DNA of 8,018 nucleotides from the NCBI GenBank assembly GCA_028819675.1, contig JAPPKT010000546.1:1-8018 (forward strand). The letters run 5' to 3'. Made by a program: the position numbers and the translations under genes. Below are positions 1-6,659 of the stretch, one piece after another (the first letter of the stretch is position 1; each line of letters opens with the position of its first letter). The notes beneath the pieces were generated by a model, which was not told where the DNA came from, made no database searches, and saw nothing but the letters and a program-made list of their open reading frames with translations. The stretch comes from Caldilineaceae bacterium (GTDB lineage Bacteria > Chloroflexota > Anaerolineae > Caldilineales > Caldilineaceae).

Positions 1-1236
1 CGGTGTTGGGTGCAGAGCCTCCACCAGCGGCAGCACGCCCATCTCCGTTCTCAGTCTGGCCTCCACCGGCGTGTAAAGGTGCTGAATGTTGCTAAGTGGC
101 AGCACGGTCGGCTCGGTGGCCATCGTAAGCTCACTGCACTTGGGCTGCAGGATTTCTCGCAGTGCCGTCACCACCAGCGCGTGCTCATGACGGTCCTTCG
201 CAGAAGCCAGCAACGCCGCCGCCAGCTCTGCGTCCTCAGCCGCTGTCTTGCCCCGCTGGATCGATCCCGCCAGCGCCATCGATTCCAACTCCACACCTTT
301 CACCCGTACCAGTAGTTCAGGCGTCGCCCCGAGGAAAGCATGTCCCGGCTGTGGCTCAAACAGAAAACTGTAGCAATCCGGATATTCGGCGCAAAGATAT
401 GTCAACATTTCACTGATTCGAATAAGGTCTCGTGACCGTAGCTGCGCAATCCGCGAAAGTACCACTTTCTGCAGCGCAGACGAATCGAAAGTCCTCCTGG
501 CCCTTTCAATTATGCGCGCCCATTCGTCGTAATGCAGCGGGTAATCGATCTCCAGTCCTGCCCGCTCCCCCTCCCCTTCCCAATCTGGCCCTTCCACGCC
601 CTGTATCGGGAGTCCCTCTTCACCCCTCAACAGCAACTCAACTTGGGCATCCAACGCCTCTGCCAGGAGAGGGTATACGACCGACGCGTCCTCATCGGGT
701 GGCAACAACGCGTTGATCGTTAGCCAGCCGTGGCCGTCCTGCTCCACGAACTGGTAGTGAGGCAGGACGAAATGCCCCGGATGGAAGCCCGTCCAGGTCA
801 GGTCCGGCACAAAGTCCTCTCGAAAGGCGAATCCCCCGAAAAGCCGGGGACGCGCCAGTTCTGATCTGACTGCATGCTGATCGGGTGGCGTTGGACGAGT
901 TTCGGCAAAAGAAAAGAGTTCTCTCGCCTGTCGCTGTATGGCAGCAAATCGGCTACCGCCGTAACCAATCAGATTGGCGGCTACTCCAGTCCCGGCAAAA
1001 GTGATCCCCTGCCTTCCGTCGCGCCAAAAAAAGCGCTCTTGCCCAATTGCCGCCCGTAGAAATCGCGCAAACCGCAGGTCGGCGACAGGACGACTCGCGC
1101 TCACAAGGCGCCCGTGGCGCGCTGAGCTGTACTCGTCCCCGAATTCCCCGCCTTCGCCCTCCAACCAGTGGGCATCCCCATCAGATTCAGGTCCGCTCTC
1201 GCTCTGTGCCTTCTTTTCGCGTTCCTGTAATGCCAT
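1..1236 (-). CDS. menF: Isochorismate synthase MenF (3' end cut off by window edge)
   Basis: Converts chorismate to isochorismate, the first committed step of menaquinone synthesis (or, less likely here, of a salicylate or catechol siderophore). The reading frame is open from ATG at 1236 to position 1 (412 codons, no stop), so the C-terminus lies outside the window. Visible chorismate-binding motifs are QKVVLSR with the presumed general-base Lys257, GATPELL with Glu307, LAGSIQRG, KDRHEHALVV with the presumed Mg-binding Glu351, and PLSNIQHL. LHPTP falls at the very edge. The 50- and 44-residue spacings match what I recall for E. coli MenF Lys190, Glu240 and Glu284. Residues 1-42 are acidic and Gly/Ser-rich and do not resemble the family; homology begins near LVSASRP (44-50). 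A TGA lies two codons before the ATG, so no earlier in-frame start exists, and the ribosome site (GAG/AGG close to ATG) is weak. GTG at codon 45 is an alternative start. It lies 73 nt downstream of the TetR gene, possibly co-transcribed. The family assignment is very secure; menaquinone rather than siderophore is inferred. Confidence 0.93.
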   Translation of the reverse strand, partial: MALQEREKKAQSESGPESDGDAHWLEGEGGEFGDEYSSARHGRLVSASRPVADLRFARFLRAAIGQERFFWRDGRQGITFAGTGVAANLIGYGGSRFAAIQRQARELFSFAETRPTPPDQHAVRSELARPRLFGGFAFREDFVPDLTWTGFHPGHFVLPHYQFVEQDGHGWLTINALLPPDEDASVVYPLLAEALDAQVELLLRGEEGLPIQGVEGPDWEGEGERAGLEIDYPLHYDEWARIIERARRTFDSSALQKVVLSRIAQLRSRDLIRISEMLTYLCAEYPDCYSFLFEPQPGHAFLGATPELLVRVKGVELESMALAGSIQRGKTAAEDAELAAALLASAKDRHEHALVVTALREILQPKCSELTMATEPTVLPLSNIQHLYTPVEARLRTEMGVLPLVEALHPTP

Positions 1237-1309
1237 CCTATCTCAACCCAGCCTCTGCCCCTCGTCTTGCTCCAGGGTAACGTCTGGACGATTTCGCCTA
1301 AGGGTCTGT

Positions 1310-1909
1310 TCAGTCCTTCTTGTAGTTCACACTCCGCAGCAGCATCGGCACCAAAGTGCTGACAATTCGCGCAGGCTCGGGTTCTCCACTATATACCCAG
1401 CGAATCGTCAGATGGTAGATACTTCCCAGCCATGCATACGCGATAACATCGGTGTCCACCGCCTCGATCTCACCTGCAGCGACCGCCTCATCCAGGTAGA
1501 TTCGTATCAACCGGGCGAATCGCTCGTTGATCTCTAACCGTTTCTCCTCAAATACCGTCCCCAATCCGGTGGCCTGAACCAGCATCACTTTCGCCGGCCG
1601 CCGGTAACGGCCAAATGCTTCCAGGCAGGCCTCCAGCGCCGCCTCGACCTTGGCCATCGGGCTCGTCTGCTGCGCAATCGCCTCCGTAACCCGCCGCTCA
1701 ACCAGGTCGGCAAACTTCTCTACCAGCGCCAGAAAAAGCCGCTCCTTATTCGGAAAGTGAAAATATATCGAGCCCTTTGACGTGTCCGACTCCGCCACAA
1801 TCTCGTCAAGGCGGGCATCATGGTATCCCTTGTTGCTGAAAACGCTCAATGCAGCGTCCAGAATGCGCTCCCTGGTCGATTCTGGACTTCGAACACTCTT
1901 CTCTGTCAT
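1310..1909 (-). CDS. TetR/AcrR-family transcriptional regulator
   Basis: Likely dimeric DNA-binding repressor, about 199 residues, the usual TetR length. The N-terminal helix-turn-helix is clear: TRERILDAALSVF (about 12-24), the GY turn, LDEIVAESDTSKGSIYFHF (about 34-52) including the recognition helix, then the typical NKERLFLALVEKF. The rest is a helical ligand-binding and dimerisation domain of the AcrR/FadR-like sort, with hydrophobic helices such as VIAYAWLGSIYHLTIRWVY. The ligand cannot be read from sequence. Two starts are possible: GTG at 1918 or ATG at 1909. AGGTGA (1915-1920) lies 5 nt before the ATG but overlaps the GTG, so ATG is preferred. An operator-like palindrome lies 28-42 nt upstream of the ATG, suggesting autoregulation. 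It sits between the radical SAM gene and menF on the same strand and could control either the upstream transport operon or menF. Its true target is unknown. Confidence 0.93.
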   Translation of the reverse strand: MTEKSVRSPESTRERILDAALSVFSNKGYHDARLDEIVAESDTSKGSIYFHFPNKERLFLALVEKFADLVERRVTEAIAQQTSPMAKVEAALEACLEAFGRYRRPAKVMLVQATGLGTVFEEKRLEINERFARLIRIYLDEAVAAGEIEAVDTDVIAYAWLGSIYHLTIRWVYSGEPEPARIVSTLVPMLLRSVNYKKD

Positions 1910-1914
1910 CGCAT

Positions 1915-1920
1915 TCACCT
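1915..1920 (-). promoter_or_regulatory. Ribosome binding site deciding the TetR start
   Basis: AGGTGA on the minus strand, with a 5-nt spacer to ATG at 1909. Its central GTG is the alternative start at 1918, which would have no usable ribosome site of its own. This argues for the three-residue-shorter protein. Confidence 0.55.
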
Positions 1921-1937
1921 GGTGTCAGTACGTCTAA

Positions 1938-1951
1938 ACTGACCGGTCGGT
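1938..1951. promoter_or_regulatory. Putative TetR operator
   Basis: ACTGACCGGTCGGT is an imperfect 14-bp palindrome (six of seven pairs) centred on the perfect GACCGGTC at 1941-1948, with an extra GGTC half-site at 1949-1952. GACC/GGTC dyads of this form are common operators of TetR/AcrR-family repressors. The site lies immediately upstream of the TetR gene, as expected for autoregulation. I could not pick out convincing -35 and -10 boxes around it, and no second copy was noticed upstream of menF or the other genes. Confidence 0.6.
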
Positions 1952-2118
1952 CGATCCCACGACAAAAAAAACCCGGGTTCATTTTTCCTTCGTGGTAATA
2001 CTTCTGCAACGCCTGCACCGTATAGTGTCGTCTCAATTGGAGAAGGGCTCTTACTGGCCAGCTTAGGAGTCGTCCCAAACAGAGGCGGCCCCATCTCGGC
2101 CTCCCCTCGACCGCACAC

Positions 2119-3615
2119 TCACCACCCCCGCGGCACGGGGAAGCACCGAAACTGCTGCGCCTGCGCAAAGACGTCCCATATCTGCGCCATCTGTTCAACG
2201 ATGCGCGTCGGCCGAGTTGCCATCTCGAATCCCCTGTGCTGGCCTCTCACCACCCGCCTCGGCTCCCACCCGGTCCCCTTGCAGTAGTCGTAATAGTCCC
2301 GGAATGTAGTGAACTGAACGTTCATGCCGAAGTTGTCTGGCTGGCGGCTCATCGGCGACATCGGGTCGAGCGTGTGACACGGATTGAGCATGCGCAACAG
2401 ATCATGCGGATAGCTCTTGCCTATCTGATCGGCCAGTTGGAGTGTCTTCTTGAAGGTCTGAGGCGTCTCTCCCGGCAGATTCAAGCTGAAGTAGATGAAT
2501 ATCGGCACTCTATGCTTCTTCAGCGTTTCCAGCATACGCAGGAAGCGTTCATTCGTATAGAACTTCCCGTTCCTCCGCCGCACCTCCTCATCGCCGGACA
2601 GCGGTGAGATGGCGACTTCTGTATGTGCAAGATCGGCCGTACTGCACATCTCGTCGATAAAGTCATTCGAGGGCAACTGGAAGAACTCATTGTAAATGCC
2701 GATACGAACTTCCTTGTCCCGCAGCTGCTTGAAAAATGAGCGCCACCATCTGGCCGGATACGTAGCGATGTCCAACGAAAGATTGACCTGCTGAAATCCC
2801 TCCCTCGCCAGGCGAGCCACGTCCTCCACCACCCCCTCCGGCGACCGCATCACATAGCCGTTGCGGCCGGCAAGTTCGCTGTGCGACTCCTTGCCGCCTC
2901 CGCAGTAAATGCAGTCGAAGACGCAGCCCCGCCCTACCGTGAGCCAGTGACTGAGCAGCTTCGGCTTGCGCAACGTCATCAGTCCGGCGCCCGAGTACTG
3001 AAGCGCGGCATAAGCGCGCTCATTGGAAAGCCAGTCCATCGACACAAAATCGATGCTGTCCAGCGTAGCCGGATCCGCAAAATAGAATCCGAGATTCTGC
3101 GCAGGCTTCTGCCCGTTGCCGGGGCGCCGAATCAGATTCGGTATGTCGTCGACCTGCGAGGACCCCTTACCCACCACCCGCGCCGCCAACTGCCGCAGCG
3201 GCTCCTCCGCATCGCCCCGTATCGCGTAGTCAACGTAGAGAAAGTCCGTCAAAATCTCTTCGCCGTAATACGAAGTCGTCAGACCGCCGATCACCACGAC
3301 CGCATCAAGCAGAGTCTCTTTGACGGCTTGGGCAACGGCGAGGGCGCCGAATGAGTGCTCGTACCAGTGAAGATCGATAAGAACGAGTTTCGGCGGAACC
3401 CGCTGGCTCCGCAGCCACTGGCGCAAATTGAAAGTGGGGCGCTGCAGCAATTCAACCGGAAGGTTCAGGCCCTGGACTTTGTATCCCTCGGCCCGCAGCA
3501 TGTTGACAAAACCGACCACCCCCACCGGAATGAAAGGATAGGGCGGACAGGATCGAAACTTGTCATACCTTGCTTCGACTTCCTGTTTGGCCGGATGTAT
3601 ATAGAGGATATCCAT
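2119..3615 (-). CDS. Cobalamin (B12)-binding radical SAM protein
   Basis: A 498-residue protein with the two-domain layout of cobalamin-dependent radical SAM enzymes, many of which are methyltransferases. The N-terminal B12-binding Rossmann-like domain (about 1-150) shows a first strand MDILYIHP, PPYPFIPVGVVGF and GYKV, VVVIGG (106-111), and VDYAIRGDAEEPL (128-140), where the family usually has RGE. The radical SAM core begins at GRGCVFDCIYC: Cys231, Cys235 and Cys238 form CxxxCxxC, the ligands of the 4Fe-4S cluster. Later core signatures include NLSLD (278-282), AISPLSGDEEVRRRNGK and LNLPGETPQTF (378-388). The C-terminal 100 residues are unassigned. The start at 3615 has little Shine-Dalgarno sequence but gives the typical N-terminal strand. 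It lies 42 nt after the PhyH gene, likely the same operon. The substrate and reaction are unknown; the superfamily is certain, methyl transfer is only a possibility. Confidence 0.93.
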   Translation of the reverse strand: MDILYIHPAKQEVEARYDKFRSCPPYPFIPVGVVGFVNMLRAEGYKVQGLNLPVELLQRPTFNLRQWLRSQRVPPKLVLIDLHWYEHSFGALAVAQAVKETLLDAVVVIGGLTTSYYGEEILTDFLYVDYAIRGDAEEPLRQLAARVVGKGSSQVDDIPNLIRRPGNGQKPAQNLGFYFADPATLDSIDFVSMDWLSNERAYAALQYSGAGLMTLRKPKLLSHWLTVGRGCVFDCIYCGGGKESHSELAGRNGYVMRSPEGVVEDVARLAREGFQQVNLSLDIATYPARWWRSFFKQLRDKEVRIGIYNEFFQLPSNDFIDEMCSTADLAHTEVAISPLSGDEEVRRRNGKFYTNERFLRMLETLKKHRVPIFIYFSLNLPGETPQTFKKTLQLADQIGKSYPHDLLRMLNPCHTLDPMSPMSRQPDNFGMNVQFTTFRDYYDYCKGTGWEPRRVVRGQHRGFEMATRPTRIVEQMAQIWDVFAQAQQFRCFPVPRGW

Positions 3616-3657
3616 TGCGGGAACTAACGTGCGCTGCGGCGAACAGCGCCAAGGCCG

Positions 3658-4548
3658 CTAGACACTGCCCACCGGTGCCAGCACTCTGCCGCGCGGCGCC
3701 ACCGGCTCGAGAATCTGACGCCGCTCCGGTGTGAGACGCGCGGCGAATTCAGGTGACAACTGGTAGTTGAAACGGGTGCGCAAGTAGCGGGGCGAATAGC
3801 GGAAAATGACCGAGCGTCGGAATCCCGGATTGGTGCGTTCGGCCGACCCGTGGGTGATGGCGTCCGTGAAGAAGACGGCGTCGCCGGCCTCCAGGTAAAT
3901 CTCCTTCATCCCAAGAGCTGTGCCCGCGGCTTCCCGTTCATGGCTGGCAGCAACAATACCCTTCCCTTCCACCTCCAACCGCGGATGCACCTCGGTCGAT
4001 TTGTGGCTGCCCGGAACCAGGACGGTCGGCCCGTCTCCCGGGCCGATGTCCTCCAGAGCCATCAGGACGTTGATCTGCCCTACCATCCACGCACCCGTGT
4101 TGTGCTGCCGGAATGTCAGATAGAAGAGCGGCGTGTGTCCGCCGCAGTGGATATAGAGAAACCCTCCCGGTCCCCGCACGTTGAGCAGGTTCTCGTGGAT
4201 CGAGACACCATTGACCTCATTGATGTACCGTGCCGCCAGCGGATACCAGGACGGGTGGTCAATCAGCCTCTCAAAGACCGCGCCGCCTTCGACGATGTTC
4301 TGAAAGTTTACGCCGTCGTCCTTTCCGTAGCTATGGATCTCGACATTGCCGATCCAATACTCAGGATCCGGATTGACATCCAACTGTGCTTCACCCAGAA
4401 TGGGCGGATCTTCCACATAGGCCCAATGGTCGTCCACCCAGCTGTTCATCTCCGCAAGGTCATCCTTGGAGATGGCGTCTTTCAGGATAAGATAACCCTG
4501 CAGGTCGAACAGATAGTCCAATTGCTTCAATTCTTCTTGGGAACGCAA
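3658..4548 (-). CDS. Phytanoyl-CoA dioxygenase (PhyH) family protein with HxG motif
   Basis: A 296-residue cupin-fold protein of the non-heme iron, 2-oxoglutarate-dependent PhyH family. The N-terminus has the family pattern DLQGYLILKDAIS (15-27). The first metal site reads LYIHCGGH: His134-Cys135-Gly136, where the canonical enzymes have H-x-D. GDGPTVLVPGSHKS (171-184) is the typical PhyH loop. LEAGDAVFFTDAITHGS supplies the distal His233, and RRSVIFRYSPRY (244-255) the arginine expected to bind 2-oxoglutarate. The missing acid could mean a halogenase-like iron site, another carboxylate ligand, or a family-specific variant. I recall many bacterial PhyH-like proteins with HGG here. The start is TTG at 4548, the only good option: an in-frame TAA lies four codons upstream and GAGG (4558-4561) is 9 nt away. 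It follows the second permease gene by 81 nt and probably modifies the imported compound or a derivative. The substrate is unknown. Confidence 0.9.
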   Translation of the reverse strand: MRSQEELKQLDYLFDLQGYLILKDAISKDDLAEMNSWVDDHWAYVEDPPILGEAQLDVNPDPEYWIGNVEIHSYGKDDGVNFQNIVEGGAVFERLIDHPSWYPLAARYINEVNGVSIHENLLNVRGPGGFLYIHCGGHTPLFYLTFRQHNTGAWMVGQINVLMALEDIGPGDGPTVLVPGSHKSTEVHPRLEVEGKGIVAASHEREAAGTALGMKEIYLEAGDAVFFTDAITHGSAERTNPGFRRSVIFRYSPRYLRTRFNYQLSPEFAARLTPERRQILEPVAPRGRVLAPVGSV

Positions 4549-4557
4549 TGTGCTTTA

Positions 4558-4561
4558 CCTC
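4558..4561 (-). promoter_or_regulatory. Ribosome binding site for the TTG-started PhyH gene
   Basis: GAGG on the minus strand lies 9 nt before the TTG at 4548. Together with an in-frame TAA between this site and the TTG, it supports a non-ATG start. The next in-frame ATG is at codon 34, which would remove the conserved N-terminal LQGYLIL segment. Confidence 0.45.
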
Positions 4562-4582
4562 ACGATTTGGCGGCGAACACTG

Positions 4583-4606
4583 GCAGGTGGCCGGAAAAGC
4601 ACCTGC
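4583..4606. repeat. Small intergenic inverted repeat (permease 2 / PhyH)
   Basis: GCAGGTG (4583-4589) and CACCTGC (4600-4606) are perfect complements separated by a 10-nt loop. They lie in the 81-nt gap between the second permease gene and the PhyH gene. There is no T-run on either side, so it is not a classical terminator. It may be an mRNA hairpin or chance. Confidence 0.35.
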
Positions 4607-4629
4607 AGCCGGTTGCAAACCTCCGGAAA

Positions 4630-5517
4630 CTACCCTTTGACGCCAGAGACAACGATCCCCTGAACAAAGTAGCGTTGAGCAAAGAAAAAGAGAATGATCG
4701 TCGGCAAAACCCCTAGAATTGAAGCCGCCATGAGCGCCTGCATATTGTTGGTCATGTGGCCTTCAAACAACCGCAGTCCTAGCGCAACCGTATAGTTTGG
4801 TACGCCCTGAATATAGATAAGGGGATAGAGGAAGTCGTTCCACTGAGCGGTGACCATAAAGATAAGGACGACTCCGAGCGCGGGCAGGCTCAAAGGCAAG
4901 TGAATGCGCCAGAACAGCCCAATCGGATTGCAGCCGTCGATCATGGCGGAATCATCCAACTCTCTTGGAATGGTCATAAAGAATTGGCGCATCAGGAACA
5001 CGTAGAAGGCCGGCGCAAACCAGTTCGGAATGATCAGAGGCCGGTAGGTGCCTATCCAGTCAAGCTCGACAAACAGCAAATACGTGGGGACCAGACGGAC
5101 GTGCTCGGGCAAGATCATGGTCGCAAGCACGACCACAAACATGATGTCCCGGAGAGGAAATCGTAGGCGGGCAAAACTGAAACCGACTACGGAAGAGGAG
5201 AGCGCTGCACCGATCGCGCTGCCAGCGGCAATAAACGCGCTGTTCAAAAAGAACTTGGCAAATGGAAAGACGGCAAACGGCGTCTTGAAATGGTGCCACT
5301 CAAACCGCTCAGGCCACCATTCTGGCGGGAAAAGGTAGACCTGGGTCGTCGGCATCACCGAAGTGCGCATCATCCAATAAAAGGGGATGGCAAAAACGAT
5401 GCCGCCCAGAATGACCGCGCCGTAAAGGAGAACGCGATATAGTGTTTCCGTGAGCCGGCTGTGGCCATACTGCTCGGCCTGGTGTACAGCTGTTCCCGTT
5501 TGGACAGTGGTTGCCAT
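4630..5517 (-). CDS. ABC transporter permease, carbohydrate type (MalG-like)
   Basis: The second inner-membrane subunit of a CUT1-type importer, 295 residues, the normal MalG/UgpE length. A short N-terminal tail is followed by about six membrane helices near 28-50, 89-116, 124-144, 158-178, 210-232 and 262-281. The cytoplasmic EAA loop that docks the ATPase reads ELDDSAMIDGCNP...HLPLSLP (186-212), with the conserved D-G and the downstream LPL. The C-terminus QRYFVQGI...SGVKG is characteristic of MalG-like permeases. ATG at 5517 is preceded by AGGAG with an 8-nt spacer, a good ribosome site. It lies 39 nt after the first permease gene, clearly the same operon. The cargo is probably a sugar, polyol or similar compound, judged only from family membership. 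Confidence 0.95.
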   Translation of the reverse strand: MATTVQTGTAVHQAEQYGHSRLTETLYRVLLYGAVILGGIVFAIPFYWMMRTSVMPTTQVYLFPPEWWPERFEWHHFKTPFAVFPFAKFFLNSAFIAAGSAIGAALSSSVVGFSFARLRFPLRDIMFVVVLATMILPEHVRLVPTYLLFVELDWIGTYRPLIIPNWFAPAFYVFLMRQFFMTIPRELDDSAMIDGCNPIGLFWRIHLPLSLPALGVVLIFMVTAQWNDFLYPLIYIQGVPNYTVALGLRLFEGHMTNNMQALMAASILGVLPTIILFFFAQRYFVQGIVVSGVKG

Positions 5518-5556
5518 ACCTGACTCTCCTGCCTCTAAGAAAACTGAATTCGCTGC

Positions 5557-6516
5557 CTAGACGCGCTCGTAATGCACCCAGGAAGACGCACTCTTCAACG
5601 CGAGAATGACGAAAATAAGCACAATGACAAATAAGAACCAGGCTTGGGCCGACGCGTAGCCGAAATAGAAGTTCTGGAAGCCCGTGTTGTAAATGTGCAG
5701 GACCATTGTGAGTGTGGCGTTGTTGGGGCCGCCACGTGTCATGACCATGGCCTGCGTGAAGACCTGCCACGAACCGATAATATTGAGAACAACGTTGAAG
5801 AAAATCGTCGGCGTCAGAAGCGGCAACGTGACCGCGAAGAAACGGCGGACAGAGCCGGCGCCATCGATCTCAGCGGCTTCGTATAGTGAAGTTGGAATCC
5901 CACGCAGCCCGGCCAGGTAGATCAGCATCGCCCCGCCCGCGCCCCAGAAGGCCATAAAAATAAGTGATGGCAGCGCCCACTCCGTGCTGAAAATCCAGCG
6001 CGGTGGGTCGATGTCGAAGGGACGCAGAATCGGGCCGAGAACAGAATTCAGCAGGCCGATGTCAGGCTGGTAGAGCCACTTCCACAGCAGGGAAACCGCC
6101 ACGCCGGACACGACAGACGGAAGGTAGTAGACCGTGCGCCAAAAACTTTGCAAGCGAATGCCCTGATTGAGCATCACCGCGATCAGCAACGCCAGCGCGG
6201 TGTTGATCGGTACCACCGTAAAACTGAATATCGCAGTGTTGATCAGCGCCTTGCGGACAAGACTGTCGCTCAGAACATTCTGATACCACCTGAAGCCGAC
6301 GAATGTAGTCTCAGTCAGAAAGTCGGTGCGATACATGCCGATGACGAGGGAAGCCAGCATCGGCCCCACGGTAAAAACAAGGAATCCAATTATCCAGGGG
6401 GACGCGAGAAAATAACCGTACCACGCTTCGCGAGTGGACGGTTTCATCGGCTTTCCATCCCGCCTCATCCAGGAGAAAAGACCCCTTCCTGTTTGGCTTT
6501 CACTGATGCTGGCCAT
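5557..6516 (-). CDS. ABC transporter permease, carbohydrate type (MalF/UgpA-like)
   Basis: The first inner-membrane subunit of a CUT1-type importer, 319 residues, typical of the short MalF/UgpA group. After a 30-residue cytoplasmic tail come six predicted helices near 36-60, 92-116, 127-147, 180-203, 233-256 and 290-308. YGYFLASPWIIGFLVF and VGPMLASL form the usual first helix. The EAA loop is intact: EAAEIDGAG...VTLPLLTP (213-236), the site that contacts the nucleotide-binding subunit. TRGGPNNATLTMVLHIY (260-276) is the typical loop before the last helix. ATG at 6516 has GGGGA 5 nt upstream. It follows the binding-protein gene by 143 nt, a gap holding a strong hairpin, and precedes the second permease gene by 39 nt. 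The pair would form the heterodimeric pore. Confidence 0.96.
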   Translation of the reverse strand: MASISESQTGRGLFSWMRRDGKPMKPSTREAWYGYFLASPWIIGFLVFTVGPMLASLVIGMYRTDFLTETTFVGFRWYQNVLSDSLVRKALINTAIFSFTVVPINTALALLIAVMLNQGIRLQSFWRTVYYLPSVVSGVAVSLLWKWLYQPDIGLLNSVLGPILRPFDIDPPRWIFSTEWALPSLIFMAFWGAGGAMLIYLAGLRGIPTSLYEAAEIDGAGSVRRFFAVTLPLLTPTIFFNVVLNIIGSWQVFTQAMVMTRGGPNNATLTMVLHIYNTGFQNFYFGYASAQAWFLFVIVLIFVILALKSASSWVHYERV

Positions 6517-6615
6517 CTGTTCCCCTGTCAGTCCTGCCGCTAGACCCGATCTCGGAGACGCCCTGACCTCTGGTCCCCGGACTATGAGTTACCTGATTCT
6601 GTTCGGGTCAGTGCT

Positions 6616-6649
6616 GCAAAGGCGTGGGGGCCACCCCCCACGCCTCTAC
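6616..6649 (-). other. Strong intergenic hairpin after the binding-protein gene
   Basis: In the minus-strand transcript an 11-bp perfect stem (6645-6635 with 6630-6620, AGGCGTGGGGG pairing with CCCCCACGCCT) closes a 4-nt GTGG loop. Four further pairs, two of them G-U, extend it to 6649/6616. It starts 10-14 nt after the binding-protein stop codon and about 100 nt before the permease start. Only a TTT follows the core stem, so it is a poor terminator. It more likely protects the 3' end of the upstream message or reduces read-through, giving more binding protein than permease, as is known for other ABC import operons. Confidence 0.65.
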
Positions 6650-6659
6650 GACCAATAGT

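Noticed and set aside
974..1537. A 187-codon open frame on the plus strand
   Set aside because: It runs antisense through the starts of menF and the end of the TetR gene, both of which have clear family motifs; the translated product is Arg/Ser/Pro-rich with no domain.
1962..1988. AACCCGGGTT palindrome beside a run of eight A/T as a terminator for the radical SAM gene
   Set aside because: The palindrome has no loop. Opening a 4-nt loop leaves a three-pair GC-poor stem, and further pairing uses up the T-run, so it is not a convincing intrinsic terminator.
1953..2118. Sigma-70 promoter candidates upstream of the TetR gene
   Set aside because: Several TATA-like and TTG-containing hexamers occur, but none pairs at 16-18 nt with a reasonable partner, so no promoter was called.
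1818..2198. Minus-strand open frames filling the gap between the radical SAM and TetR genes
   Set aside because: They overlap the ends of two well-supported genes in other frames, are Arg/Gly-rich and have no family resemblance; the gap more likely holds the TetR promoter region.
3340..3375. Asp81-x-His83 of the radical SAM protein as the B12-binding DxHxxG motif
   Set aside because: It lies on the third strand of the Rossmann-like domain rather than after the first strand, and there is no Gly three residues on; cobalamin radical SAM enzymes usually lack this motif.
3850..4716. A 288-codon open frame on the plus strand
   Set aside because: It lies antisense across the PhyH gene and the end of the second permease gene, has no recognisable domain, and its composition is that of a reverse-complement shadow in GC-rich DNA.
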